Source of the DNA: Ensifer sesbaniae
GTDB taxonomy: Bacteria > Pseudomonadota > Alphaproteobacteria > Rhizobiales > Rhizobiaceae
Assembly (NCBI RefSeq): GCF_013283665.1
Contig: NZ_JABEKU010000001.1
Span: 930,001 to 994,000, forward strand
Length of the DNA stretch: 64,000 bases
Direction: 5' to 3'
Positions 35,345-45,292 of the stretch are shown here, piece by piece (within the stretch, counting starts at the first letter, position 1; each line of letters starts with the position of its first letter). The notes under the pieces are model-generated. The model saw only the letters and a program-made list of their open reading frames with translations, was not told the DNA's origin and did no database searches. A program made the translations under genes and the position numbers.

Positions 35345-35369
35345 AACGCGTGAAAATTTGCAATGTTCC
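35345..35369 (-). promoter_or_regulatory. EcfG/RpoE2-type promoter
   Basis: Minus strand: GGAAC (35369-35365), 16-base spacer, CGTT (35348-35345), reading toward the membrane protein gene at 35211. Confidence 0.65.
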
Positions 35370-35465
35370 GGATATTGCAACCCAAGGGATGTTCACGCCC
35401 GCCGTCGACTTTACAGCCCCCTTCTCGGCTGCAAGAAATAGAGCGCTCATGGAGGAAGAGGCAGC

Positions 35466-36605
35466 ATGACCGATACAGCGTTTAGCAAGGGCACTTTTGT
35501 CGGCCGCGTCTGGAGACCCGATCTCGGCGGGCCGTCGCTTGTCACGATCCGTGACGGCGCTCTGTTCGATATCACCTCGAAAACGACGCCGACCATGCGC
35601 GACCTGCTCGAGCTTCCGGATCCGGTCGCGCATGTGCGCGCCATGTCCGGTGACCGACTCGCCTCGCTTGAGGACTGCCTCGCGCGGAAGACGGAGGCAT
35701 CGACCCTTCATCTGATTGCCCCCTCGGATCTGCAGGCGGTGAAGGCCTGTGGCGTCACCTTCGCGCGCTCGATGATCGAGCGCGTCATCGAGGAGCGGGC
35801 GGCGGGCGACGCCTCCCGTGCCGAGGCGATCCGCAGCCGCGTCACCGCAGTCATCGGTGACAGCCTGCGCAACCTGAAGCCCGGCTCGCCGGAAGCAGCC
35901 CGCGTCAAGGCAGCACTCCAGGAGGAGGGCGTCTGGTCGCAATATCTGGAAGTGGGCATCGGCCCGGATGCCGAGGTCTTCACCAAGGCCCAGGTGCTTT
36001 CGGCGGTCGGTCCCGGTGCCGATGTCGGCCTGCACCCCGCCTCGCACTGGAACAATCCGGAGCCGGAGATCGTGCTCGCGGTCTCCTCCGGCGGTCAGGT
36101 GAAGGGCGCAACGCTCGGCAACGACGTCAACCTGCGCGACATTGAGGGCCGCTCCGCGCTGCTTCTCGGCAAGGCCAAGGACAACAACGCCTCCTGTGCC
36201 ATCGGCCCCTTCATTCGCCTCTTCGACGAAACCTACACGATCGACGATGTCCGCAAGGCCGAGCTCACCCTGTTCGTCGAAGGGGAGGACGGCTATCGGC
36301 TTACCGGCCGAAGCTCGATGGCGGAGATCAGCCGTGACCCGCTCGACCTCGTCGCCCAGACCATCGGTCCGCACCACCAATATCCCGATGGCCTGATGCT
36401 GTTCATGGGCACGCTCTTCGCTCCCGTCGAAGACCGCGACGAACCCGGCCAGGGCTTCACCCACAAGCTGGGCGACGTCGTGACGATCGCCAACGCGGAG
36501 CTCGGCCGGCTGACCAACACCGTCCGGCTTTCGACGGAATGTGCGCCCTGGAGCTTCGGCGCGGCGGCGCTGATGCGCAACCTTGCTGGACGGGGGCTGC
36601 TCTAG
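35466..36605 (+). CDS. fumarylacetoacetate hydrolase-family protein
   Basis: A 379-residue FAH-superfamily enzyme. The C-terminal catalytic domain has EPEIVLAVSSGGQVKGATLGNDVNLRDIEGRS, with the Glu/Asp metal ligands and the family's LGKAKDNNASCAIGPF. The N-terminal domain is longer than in small FAH hydrolases and resembles sugar-acid-pathway members. It probably cleaves or hydrates a 2-keto acid in a Mg2+-dependent way; substrate unknown. GGAGGAAGAGG lies before the ATG. Confidence 0.85.
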   Translation: MTDTAFSKGTFVGRVWRPDLGGPSLVTIRDGALFDITSKTTPTMRDLLELPDPVAHVRAMSGDRLASLEDCLARKTEASTLHLIAPSDLQAVKACGVTFARSMIERVIEERAAGDASRAEAIRSRVTAVIGDSLRNLKPGSPEAARVKAALQEEGVWSQYLEVGIGPDAEVFTKAQVLSAVGPGADVGLHPASHWNNPEPEIVLAVSSGGQVKGATLGNDVNLRDIEGRSALLLGKAKDNNASCAIGPFIRLFDETYTIDDVRKAELTLFVEGEDGYRLTGRSSMAEISRDPLDLVAQTIGPHHQYPDGLMLFMGTLFAPVEDRDEPGQGFTHKLGDVVTIANAELGRLTNTVRLSTECAPWSFGAAALMRNLAGRGLL

Positions 36606-36648
36606 CGCGGCCAGCTTTCCTCCGTTGGTCGCAGTCCGCTCGCCGCCC

Positions 36649-36897
36649 CTAAGTCATCTTCCGCATGATCCAGAGAGCTCGGCCGGGGTGGGCGATGTCA
36701 GGCACGGCTTGAAGGCGTGCATCGTCCTTCAGGCGCTCCGCCTCGACGGCGTCGAGGAACAGGACCTGCTGATCGGTCTCGTTCGCGTTCGGCGTAATCC
36801 ACCAGCGCTGATCCTCGCAACAAAGACCGGCTTCCGGATTTTCCTGGATGTACTCGATCGCATATTCGGCATCCGTCTTTCTGCCAGCATCGAACAT
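36649..36897 (-). CDS. small protein of unknown function
   Basis: An 82-residue soluble protein (MFDAGRKTDAEYAIEYIQEN ... ALWIMRKMT) with a CC pair. ATG at 36897 with GGAGG 7-8 bases upstream; an in-frame ATG at 36984 is less likely. Convergent with the FAH-family gene. Family not recognised. Confidence 0.62.
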   Translation of the reverse strand: MFDAGRKTDAEYAIEYIQENPEAGLCCEDQRWWITPNANETDQQVLFLDAVEAERLKDDARLQAVPDIAHPGRALWIMRKMT

Positions 36898-37112
36898 CGG
36901 CCGTCCTCCGCCTGATCGCTTGGAAGGGATGGGATTATGCGCCTCTTGCGGGGCGTTGGGCAGCCCGGAAGTGCTGTCCGCCAATCGCTTCTGCGCATGC
37001 GCCGGGCGATCGGTTGCGGCGCAGCACGCATCAACTCCGGCCTTTCCATCCGCCCGGCAGGCGCCTAGGCTCGTGCGCCTGAGTTGTTCTCGTCTCTTGG
37101 AGTTCCTGCCCC

Positions 37113-38717
37113 ATGCGTGACCTGCACCTGCCTGGCCGCTCCGTCGTCATGGGCCGGCACGGCGCCGCCGCCACCTCGCACGCCCTTGCCACGCTCACGG
37201 CCATCGAGATCCTGCGCCGCGGCGGCAATGCCGCCGATGCCGCGATTGCCGCCTGCGCCGTGCAATGCGTGGTGGAGCCCGGTTCAACCGGCATCGGCGG
37301 CGACAATTTCGTTCTCTTTGCTCCCGCCGGCACCGATGTCGCCAATGGCAATCGGGTCTTCGGCCTCAACGGATCGGGCCGTGCGCCCCAGGGCCTCACC
37401 GCCGAACACCTGCTGAAGCAGGGACTGAAGGAGATCCCTCTCACCTCGGTGCATGCGGTCACCATTCCCGGCGCGGTCGATGCTTGGAGCAAGCTGAACC
37501 AGCGTTTCGGCTCCATGCCGCTGGGTGACCTGCTGCAGCCCGCCATTCGCCATGCGGAGGAGGGTTTTGCGGTCACCGAACGGGTTGCCGTCGATTGGAG
37601 CCGCAACGAAGACAAGCTCAAAGCGGACGCCAACAGTGCGCGCATGTGGCTGAAGGATGGTCGCGCCCCGAGGGCGGGCGAACTGTTTCGCCAGCCCGAG
37701 CACGCGAAGGCTCTGCGTGAGATCGCCGCCAAGGGCCGTGACGGCTTCTATTCAGGCTGGGTCGCCGAGGACATGGTGGGCTACCTCAGCAGCCTCGGCG
37801 GCATGCACGCGCTCGACGACTTCGCCGCGCAAGAGGCCTTCTGGGTCGATCCGATATCCACGACCTATCGCGGAATAGAACTTCTGGAAATCCCGCCAAG
37901 CGGCGTCGGCATCACCACCTTGCTGATGCTCAATATCCTGAAGGGCTCCGATCTGGGGAGATACGATCCGGTCGGCGTCGAGCGTTTCCACATTGAAGCC
38001 GAGGCCACAAGGCTCGCTTTCCAGGCGCGCGACAAATATGTCGCCGATCCCGACTTTGCCGACGTGCCGGTGGAAAAGCTGCTTTCCGCTGCCTTTGCCG
38101 ACGAGCTGCGCAGCCGCATCGACCTGAAAAAGGCCATGCCGGTCGCCGGTCCAGCGGGTGCCACCACCTATCGCGACACCGTCTACATCAGCGTGGTCGA
38201 CGAAAAGGGCAATGCCTGCTCCTTCATCAATTCGCTGTTCTGGTCGTACGGCACCGGCATCAGCAGCCCGAAGACCGGCGTATTGCTGCATAACCGCGGC
38301 ATCGGTTTCCGCGTCGATCCTGCGCACCCCAATTGCGTGGGACCGCGCAAACGCCCGCTGCACACCATCATCCCGGCGATGGCGATGAAGGATGGCCGGC
38401 CGTGGCTGTCTTTCGGGGTGATGGGCGGCGGCTTCCAGCCGGTCGGGCAGAGCCATGTGCTGACCAACATCGTCGATTTCGGCATGAATGTGCAGGAGGC
38501 GATCGACTGCGCCCGCGGCTTCCACCAGATGGGCCGCTTCGAGGCTGAACGCGGCATCCGCGAGGACGTGCTGAAAGGGCTCGCGGCACTCGGCCATGAG
38601 GTCATGGTCGCCGAGATGCCGCATGGCGGCGGGCAGGCGATCCTGATCGATTCGATCAACGGCGTCTTGCAGGCGGGCTCGGACCCGCGCAAGGACGGCT
38701 GCGCGTTGGCTTTCTAG
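37113..38717 (+). CDS. gamma-glutamyltransferase-family (Ntn) hydrolase
   Basis: A 534-residue Ntn-hydrolase precursor of the GGT family. Hallmarks: HGAAATSHALATLTAIEILRRGGNAADAAIAA and GSTGIGGDNFVLF. The autoprocessing Thr is probably Thr356 in DTVYISVVDEKGNACSFINSLF, and GGGFQPVGQSHVL follows. There is no signal peptide, so unlike typical GGT it is cytoplasmic. This fits oxamate amidohydrolase (HpxW)-like members as well as true GGT. GGAG sits before the ATG. Confidence 0.87.
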   Translation: MRDLHLPGRSVVMGRHGAAATSHALATLTAIEILRRGGNAADAAIAACAVQCVVEPGSTGIGGDNFVLFAPAGTDVANGNRVFGLNGSGRAPQGLTAEHLLKQGLKEIPLTSVHAVTIPGAVDAWSKLNQRFGSMPLGDLLQPAIRHAEEGFAVTERVAVDWSRNEDKLKADANSARMWLKDGRAPRAGELFRQPEHAKALREIAAKGRDGFYSGWVAEDMVGYLSSLGGMHALDDFAAQEAFWVDPISTTYRGIELLEIPPSGVGITTLLMLNILKGSDLGRYDPVGVERFHIEAEATRLAFQARDKYVADPDFADVPVEKLLSAAFADELRSRIDLKKAMPVAGPAGATTYRDTVYISVVDEKGNACSFINSLFWSYGTGISSPKTGVLLHNRGIGFRVDPAHPNCVGPRKRPLHTIIPAMAMKDGRPWLSFGVMGGGFQPVGQSHVLTNIVDFGMNVQEAIDCARGFHQMGRFEAERGIREDVLKGLAALGHEVMVAEMPHGGGQAILIDSINGVLQAGSDPRKDGCALAF

Positions 38718-38913
38718 ACTTGCCGGCCAGCCGTTGGGACATCACGCGACAAGGTGCGACAGCGGACATGCATAGATGCCGCCGAGTTGCAGGTTTGCGC
38801 CACCTCCAGACCTTACCTCGGAAGCTGCGATCGACGCGTTTCGACCCATTGGTGCCGCTCGTCGATGCCGACAGGAAATTCCGGTGCTGGGATCCTCGGC
38901 TGTTGCCCAAGCC

Positions 38914-41364
38914 TCATTGCCCGGAGTTCTTCAATCGCCGAAGCTCCTGAACGAAGCGAGCGAGATCCTGATCGTTCGGGGTGAGCCGGAGCAACCGTTC
39001 GGCATAGTCGAGCGCGGCGACGAGATCGCGGCTATCGCGACTGAGCGTCGTCAGCGCCAGCAAAGTGTCCCGATCATGAGGATGACGCGCCAGACTCGCC
39101 TGCAGCACGGCAATCGCGTCGCCGGCGCGCCCGGCCGAATGCAAGGCGATCGCGTATGCATAGGCATATCGTGCCTGGTCGGGCGCGAGTTCGGCCGCCT
39201 GACGCAGTTCCGCAAGTGCCTCGTCGAACCGGTTGAGGCGCACGAGCGTCAAGCCGAGCGCATGATGAACGTCCGCGTCCTTCGGGAAGTCGGCGAGTGC
39301 AGCGCGCAACACTTGCTCGCTGTCGGCGTCCCGTCCGAGTTGCCTGTAGAGGTCGGCGAGATTGACTGCTGCCGGCGTGAATTGCGGACTCAAGCGCAGC
39401 GCAGCCTTGTATTCGGCTTGCGCCTCCGCAACGAGCCCGCGCTGGGCTAGGAAGGTCCCCAGCGCGCTGCGTGCCTCAGGGCGATCGGCATTGGTGCGCT
39501 GGGCGGCGATGAACTCGGCCACCGCCCGCTCGAAGCTATCGCGATCGGCTGAAGGCTGGCTTGCAGCCGGAACCGCCGCCAGCAGCGACACCGCCCTGAG
39601 GCGCACGCCGCGGACCGGGTCGGACAGAAGCGGCGACACCAGCGGCCAGAGCTGATCAGCGGGCACGCCTTCGAGCATATCGAGCCCACCGAGGCGCACC
39701 ATCGGGTCACGATCGGAAAGCCCGGATCGCGCAAGATCGACGTTGAGGGCGGACAAGTACGCGCTCAACTCGGTCAGTGCGCTGGCGTGAACGAAGGGCG
39801 ATGCGGCCGGGTCGCTGGCGACGGGGGCGAGAAGCTTGTCCGCATCGGGACGATCGGTCCACGCTGCATGGAATGCTTCAGCATAATTCTGAAATCCCTT
39901 GCGCTGCGGCCCGAACCAGCGCTCGACCGCCGCGGCTGCCCATTGCGCCGATTCCTCCCGATGGCAGTCGTTGCAGGCGTTGGGGGTGCCGAGTTTGGCT
40001 GACAGATCCGGTCGCGGGATGCGGAAGCTGTGATCATGCCGCTGGTCGATCACCATATAGGTGCGTTCTGGCATGTGGCAGGATGCGCATGCCAGCGGCG
40101 GGTTCGCCTTGTCGTGGTGGCGATGGGCAGCGGTCTCGTACGTCTCCGATGCGTGGCACTGTCCGCAGACGCCGTCCCCCGGAAGGCGCAGCGCGGCGCT
40201 GTGCGGGTCATGGCAGTCGCTGCAAGTGACGCCTCCGGCGAACATCTTGCTCTGCTTGAAGGGACCGTAGTTGTAGGTCTCCTCGACGTCGCGCATCTGG
40301 CCGTCGGCCTCAAACAGGCTGCGATCGATCGGCGAAATCCTGTGAGTGTCGGACAGCCACGTTCCGGGCACCCAATCCTCGGAGAATTGGCCGCGCCTCG
40401 CATGACACAGGCCGCAGGTTTCCACCTCCTTGCGCAGCAGCGGTGGCGATGCACTGCGCCGCGGCTTTCCCGTCCCGGTATCGTGTGACCAGCCGACGCT
40501 CGCCCGTTCGTCGAAGCGGACCCCTAGTCCCTTGTCCGGGCTTTCCGTCTTGCCGAACGGCCACCAGCTTTGGCGGTCGCGCGCCCAGGCGACGTGGCCG
40601 GAGCCCTTGCCGTGGCAGGCCTCGCAGCCGACGCTGATTTCGGACCAAGACGTTGCGAAGCGATCACTTGCGGCATCGTAGTTCTTGCGCACGCCAGTCG
40701 AGTGGCATTCGGCGCACATATAGTTCCAGTTCTGATTGGGCTTGGTCCAGTGCAGAATGTCGTCGTGACGGATTGGCTCGCCCGGATAGAGATGAAACCA
40801 GCGCTGTCCGCCTTGCTCCCTTGGGCGGCTGTCCCAGGCAATCGAAAGCGCCTGAATCCGGCCGTCCGGGAACTCGATCAGGTATTGCTGCAGGGGATCG
40901 ATACCGAACGTGTATTTGACTTCGAAGGTCGCCGGCTTGCCGTCCGGTCCGTCGGTTTCGACGAGGAATTTTCCACCCTTGCGGAAGAAGCGTGATTGTA
41001 CCCCGTAATGATCGAAACGCACGTCGTTGAAGTCGCCCCGCACGGAACCGTCGGTCGCGTGGTCCATCGCGAGCTTATGCTGCGAACCACGCCAGAGATT
41101 CGCTTCCGCGCCGTGGCACCCGGCGCAGGTCTCGCTCCCGACGAACGTCGCGGCAGAGGACGAGCCGCCCGTCTCGCGCGACACACGCGATGGCCAGATG
41201 CCATCGTTGACAAGCCAGAAGGCCATCGCGACGCCGCCCAAGACCATCGCCAGGATCGCAAGTTTGGCCCGGAGGGCGCGCGCCTGCTTGAAGCGACGCT
41301 GCACGCCAGCCGACTGCGGATGTGAGCGGGCGACCGGCTCGTGCTTACGGCTGGCTTTCGACAT
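38914..41364 (-). CDS. octaheme c-type cytochrome with HEAT/TPR C-terminus
   Basis: An 816-residue protein anchored by one N-terminal helix (about 33-52), the rest periplasmic. Eight CXXCH haem motifs lie at residues 80, 217, 247, 317, 381, 400, 426 and 464 (first Cys). Residues about 510-610 are HEAT-like (ASALTELSAYLSALNVDLA, VRGVRLRAVSLLAAV) and 620-810 are TPR repeats. The class is widespread in Bacteroidetes, Planctomycetes and marine proteobacteria; electron partner unknown. Multihaem cytochromes of this size are unusual in rhizobia. It opens an accessory block and is transcribed away from the sulfatase genes. The 279-bp gap to its right holds nothing clear. Confidence 0.9.
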   Translation of the reverse strand: MSKASRKHEPVARSHPQSAGVQRRFKQARALRAKLAILAMVLGGVAMAFWLVNDGIWPSRVSRETGGSSSAATFVGSETCAGCHGAEANLWRGSQHKLAMDHATDGSVRGDFNDVRFDHYGVQSRFFRKGGKFLVETDGPDGKPATFEVKYTFGIDPLQQYLIEFPDGRIQALSIAWDSRPREQGGQRWFHLYPGEPIRHDDILHWTKPNQNWNYMCAECHSTGVRKNYDAASDRFATSWSEISVGCEACHGKGSGHVAWARDRQSWWPFGKTESPDKGLGVRFDERASVGWSHDTGTGKPRRSASPPLLRKEVETCGLCHARRGQFSEDWVPGTWLSDTHRISPIDRSLFEADGQMRDVEETYNYGPFKQSKMFAGGVTCSDCHDPHSAALRLPGDGVCGQCHASETYETAAHRHHDKANPPLACASCHMPERTYMVIDQRHDHSFRIPRPDLSAKLGTPNACNDCHREESAQWAAAAVERWFGPQRKGFQNYAEAFHAAWTDRPDADKLLAPVASDPAASPFVHASALTELSAYLSALNVDLARSGLSDRDPMVRLGGLDMLEGVPADQLWPLVSPLLSDPVRGVRLRAVSLLAAVPAASQPSADRDSFERAVAEFIAAQRTNADRPEARSALGTFLAQRGLVAEAQAEYKAALRLSPQFTPAAVNLADLYRQLGRDADSEQVLRAALADFPKDADVHHALGLTLVRLNRFDEALAELRQAAELAPDQARYAYAYAIALHSAGRAGDAIAVLQASLARHPHDRDTLLALTTLSRDSRDLVAALDYAERLLRLTPNDQDLARFVQELRRLKNSGQ

Positions 41365-41643
41365 CGGCCCGGGTTCCCATTACAATCAAGTGCCGCTTCC
41401 TGCCCGTCAGTCTTTGAACACCCGCTTCCAATCGCGCTTCCTGTTCCCGTGATGTCGATTTGATGAGCAAGCCGCGGCCTTGACAAGGGGCAAGTCAAGG
41501 GTTTCGCGCTCGGCCACCGATGAAGCTCGATGGACAGCGATCGAAAATACACTGGCGCTGGCCATCCCGTCTTCTCGTGGTCTGCGGGCCCGAGGCTGAC
41601 CCCAGGCCCGCAGCCGGTTCGGGAGCATTGCCCGTCGCTCGGA

Positions 41644-43071
41644 CTATTGCGGCCCCGCCTGCACGTGGTGGACCGGGTTGCCGTCGACCGCCACGGCCTG
41701 TCCGGCGGCGCCGTCGCTCGCGGCCCCCTGGGCCGCCTTGAGCTTCTTGATGTCTTCCTCGGTCAGCTTGGGCCGATCGACCTTCAGCGTCAGCTTGTTG
41801 AGCTTGGCGGTCAGGGTAAACGGCGGCTGGTAGTCGGCGTCGTTGACACCGGTGAGCGTGTCCGAGCCGACATCGAAGCTTTCGTCCCACTGCAGGATCA
41901 TCGGCAGGGTGCGCTCCATCGTCTGGGTCGCGACGACCTTGCCGTCCACCTTGAGCGAGCCGGTGCCGGACCGGCCGAGTCCGCTCATGTCGTTGTAGGC
42001 GAGCGTGCCGGTGCCGAGCCCGTCATACTTGAAGTCGAACTCGAGGGTGTGTTGGCCGGGCGTCAGTGCGCCCGGGCCCTCCCACTTGACGCGCTTCAGG
42101 TCGACGAGGTTCCAAAGGAACACCGGCTTGCCCTTGAGCAGGTAGAAGCCGTAGCCGGCGAAGCGTCCGCCCGAAGTCACGATCATTCCCTCGGCGCCCC
42201 CTTCCGGCACATCGATATCCGCAGTGAAGGAATAGGAGCTGTTGAGGATGGCTGGCGAGTCGCCCTGCGGCAGCCCGGTCATCGGATGGATGTAGGTGAA
42301 CTCCGTGCGGCCGGCAGTGATGTTCGGGCGCGGCGCCACGATGCGGGCCGCCACCGAGGCGTCCATCGGGAAGACCTGGTATTTCTTCGCCTCTGCAATG
42401 AAGAGATCCTTCATCTCCTTGACCTTGTCAGGGTGCTGGTCGGCGATGTTCTGGGACTGGCTGAAATCCTTGGTGAGATCGTAGAGTTCGAGCACCTGGT
42501 TGTTCAGCGGGTCGGGATTCGCCGGACCGTATGCCTCCCACGGTGCGCGGTTAACTTTGGTGCTGAGCAGCCAGCCGTCGTTATAGAGCGCCCACTGACC
42601 CATCATCTCGAAATACTGGGTCTTGTGTCGGGTGGGCTCCTTGGCGTTCTCCTTATCGAAGGTGTAGGCGAAGCTTGTGCCCTCGATCGGCGCCTGCTTG
42701 ATGCCATCCACTGTATCCGGGGCGGGAATACCAGTCGCATCGAGAATGGTGGGCACCACGTCGATCACGTGCATGAATTGCTCGCGCAGCCCGCCCTTGT
42801 CCTTGATGCGGGCCGGCCAGGAGACCGCCATGCTCTGCCGGACGCCGCCGAGCCTCGACGCGTTCTGCTTGAACCAGGTGAAGGGCGTGTCGAAGGCCCA
42901 GGACCAGCCTGCCGACATATGGTTGTAGGTCTGCTCGGTGCCCCAGACGTCGTACCACTTCATCTGCACGTCGACTGGCATCTTGTTGATGCCGTTGAAG
43001 AAGGCGACCTCATTGGGGGTCCCGAGAGGGCCGCCTTCGGCACTCGTGCCGTTGTCGCCGTTGATATAGAC
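41644..43071 (-). pseudogene. arylsulfatase, N-terminal half missing
   Basis: C-terminal part of a type I sulfatase beginning at VYINGDNGTSAEGG (minus strand from 43071). It keeps the central DTPFTWFKQNASRLGG and the C-terminal beta domain but lacks the first about 370 residues: signal peptide, metal-binding Asp pair and the formylglycine motif CxPSR. The frame continues past 43071 only as antisense of the other sulfatase. The remaining frame is undamaged over 470 codons, so loss is recent or an assembly artefact. Paralogue of the next entry (roughly 55% identical by eye over the shared part). Confidence 0.82.
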
Positions 43072-43072
43072 G

Positions 43073-45271
43073 GTGCTGCTGATCATGACCGATGACCAGG
43101 GCTTCGGCGCGCCGAGCACCTTCGGCGGCGTCATTCCGACGCCAGCGATGGACCGGATCGCCAACGAGGGACTTCGATTCACGAATTTCCACTCGACATC
43201 GCTTTGCTCACCGTCTCGTGCGGCGCTGATCACCGGGCGCAACCATCATTCGGTTGGTTATGGGGTCGTCGGTGAAATCGCGACGGGGTATCCCGGCTAC
43301 GATTCGATCATTCCCATCGAAAAAGGCACGATCGGCACGATCCTCAAGGAGAATGGATACGCCACGTCGTGGTTCGGCAAGGATCACAACACCCCCTCCT
43401 ATCAGTCGAGTCAGGCCGGGCCGTTCCATCAGTGGCCGAATGGAATGGGCTTCGAATATTTCTACGGCTTCGTCGGCGGCGACGCCAGCCAGTGGCAACC
43501 GAACCTCTTCCGCAATACGACAGCGATCTTTCCCTTCGAAGGAAATCCCGGCTGGAACCTGGAAACGGCCATGGCCGACGAGGCAATCGGTTACATCAAA
43601 CAATTGAACGCGATCGCGCCCGACAAGCCCTGGCTCGTCTACTACGTGCCGGGTGCCACCCATGCACCGCACCATCCAACGCCGGAGTGGATCAAGAAGA
43701 TCAGCGACATGCATCTGTTCGATGACGGATGGAACAAGGTACGCGAGAAAATTTTCGCCAACCAGAAGCGGCTCGGCATCATGCCGGAAAACGCCAAGCT
43801 GACGCCTTGGCCGGATGGGCTGCCGCAATGGGATTCCCTCAGTTTCGCGGAGAAGAAACTCTTCATCAAGCAGGCGGATGTCTACGCCGCCTACCTCGCC
43901 TACGCCGACAATGAAATCGGAAGGCTCATCCAGGCGGTCGAGGACCTCGGCGAACTCGACAACACCCTGATCATCTACATCGGCGGCGACAACGGCGCGA
44001 GCGCCGAGGGCATGGTCAACGGCACGCCGAACGAGTTCACCACCTTCAACGGGGTTCCCGTGCCGGTCAAGGATCAGTTTCTCTGGTATCCCTTCTGGGG
44101 ATCGGAACGGACTTTCCCGCATTTCGCCGCCGGCTGGGCCTGGGCGATGGACACACCGTTCAAGTGGGTGAAGCAGGTGCCATCGCACTTCGGCGGGACC
44201 GCTCAAGGCATGGTCATGTCCTGGCCCGGACACATCAAGGATGCCGGCGGTATCCGCACGCAGTTCCACCACTTCATCGACATCGTGCCGACCATCCTCG
44301 AGGCGACCGGCATTCCCGCGCCGGAGGTGATCAACGGCATCAAGCAGGAACCGATCGAAGGCGTCAGCATGGCCTATACGTGGGAGAAGGCGAATGCGAC
44401 CGCCCCGACCAACCACACAACCCAATACTTCGAGATGCTCGGCAACCGTGCCATCTATCATGAGGGGTGGGTGGCAGCCACGACGCCGGCAACGCTCCCG
44501 TGGGAACTCAGCACCAAGACACCTCCCGACGTGATCACTGGCTACAATTGGGAACTCTACAACATCCAAGAGGATCCCACTCAGTCTACTGACCTCGCCG
44601 CCAAGATGCCGGACAAGCTCAAGGAGATGCAGGAGCTCTTCTATTCGGAAGCGAAGAAGTACAACGTCCTGCCGCTCGACAACTCGACGCTCGCACGCTG
44701 GAACACCCCTCGGCCGAGCCTTACGGCTGGACGGGCGGAGTTCACGTATTCTGGGGAATTGAGCGGCGTACCGGCCAGTGCAGCGCCCAGCACCCTGAAC
44801 AAGTCCTACACGATCACGGCTGAGGTCGAGATACCCGAGGGTGGCGCGGAGGGCATGATCGTCACCCAAGGCGGGCGCTTCGGCGGTTACGGCCTGTTCC
44901 TCAGCAAGGGCGAGTTCGGCTTCGGCCGAGGCAAGGTCGTGTTCCTCTACAACCTGCTCGACCTTAAGCGGACGACATGGGAGGGGCCGGAACTCGAGCC
45001 TGGCAACCACACGATCGTCTTCGACTACAAGGCGGCCGGCACCGAACTTGGTACGGGCGGTACGGGCGTCCTGACGGTCGACGGCAAGGAAGTGGCCACG
45101 AACTCCCTGGAGCACGGAATTCCGATCACGTTTCCCGAGGACGAAACCTTTGACATCGGTCAGGACACACGCACCGGCGTGGCGCTGCTCGAGTACCGCT
45201 ACGACACGCCATTCAAGTTCACCGGCAAGATCGACAAGCTGACATTCAAGTTAGAGTCCACGCAGCAGTGA
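43073..45271 (+). pseudogene. arylsulfatase lacking its signal peptide and start
   Basis: Type I sulfatase from VLLIMTDDQGFGAPSTFGGV onward, 732 codons. It keeps the metal-binding DD, the formylglycine motif in STSLCSPSRAALITGR (Cys 45 of the frame), GKDHN, and the central and C-terminal domains, but the export signal and about 30-50 first residues are absent. The first codons are GTG at 43073 or ATG at 43085, neither with a ribosome site. Sulfatases hydrolyse sulfate esters, normally in the periplasm. The frame directly abuts the truncated sulfatase on the other strand. It leads a run of same-strand genes to 50213, which would have lost its promoter. Confidence 0.8.
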
Positions 45272-45292
45272 GAGCGTTTTCGGGAGGCAGAC

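Noticed and set aside
43072-43242. N-terminal 57 codons of the minus-strand sulfatase frame
   Set aside because: They read antisense through the start of the other sulfatase and show no sulfatase similarity; true homology begins at 43071.
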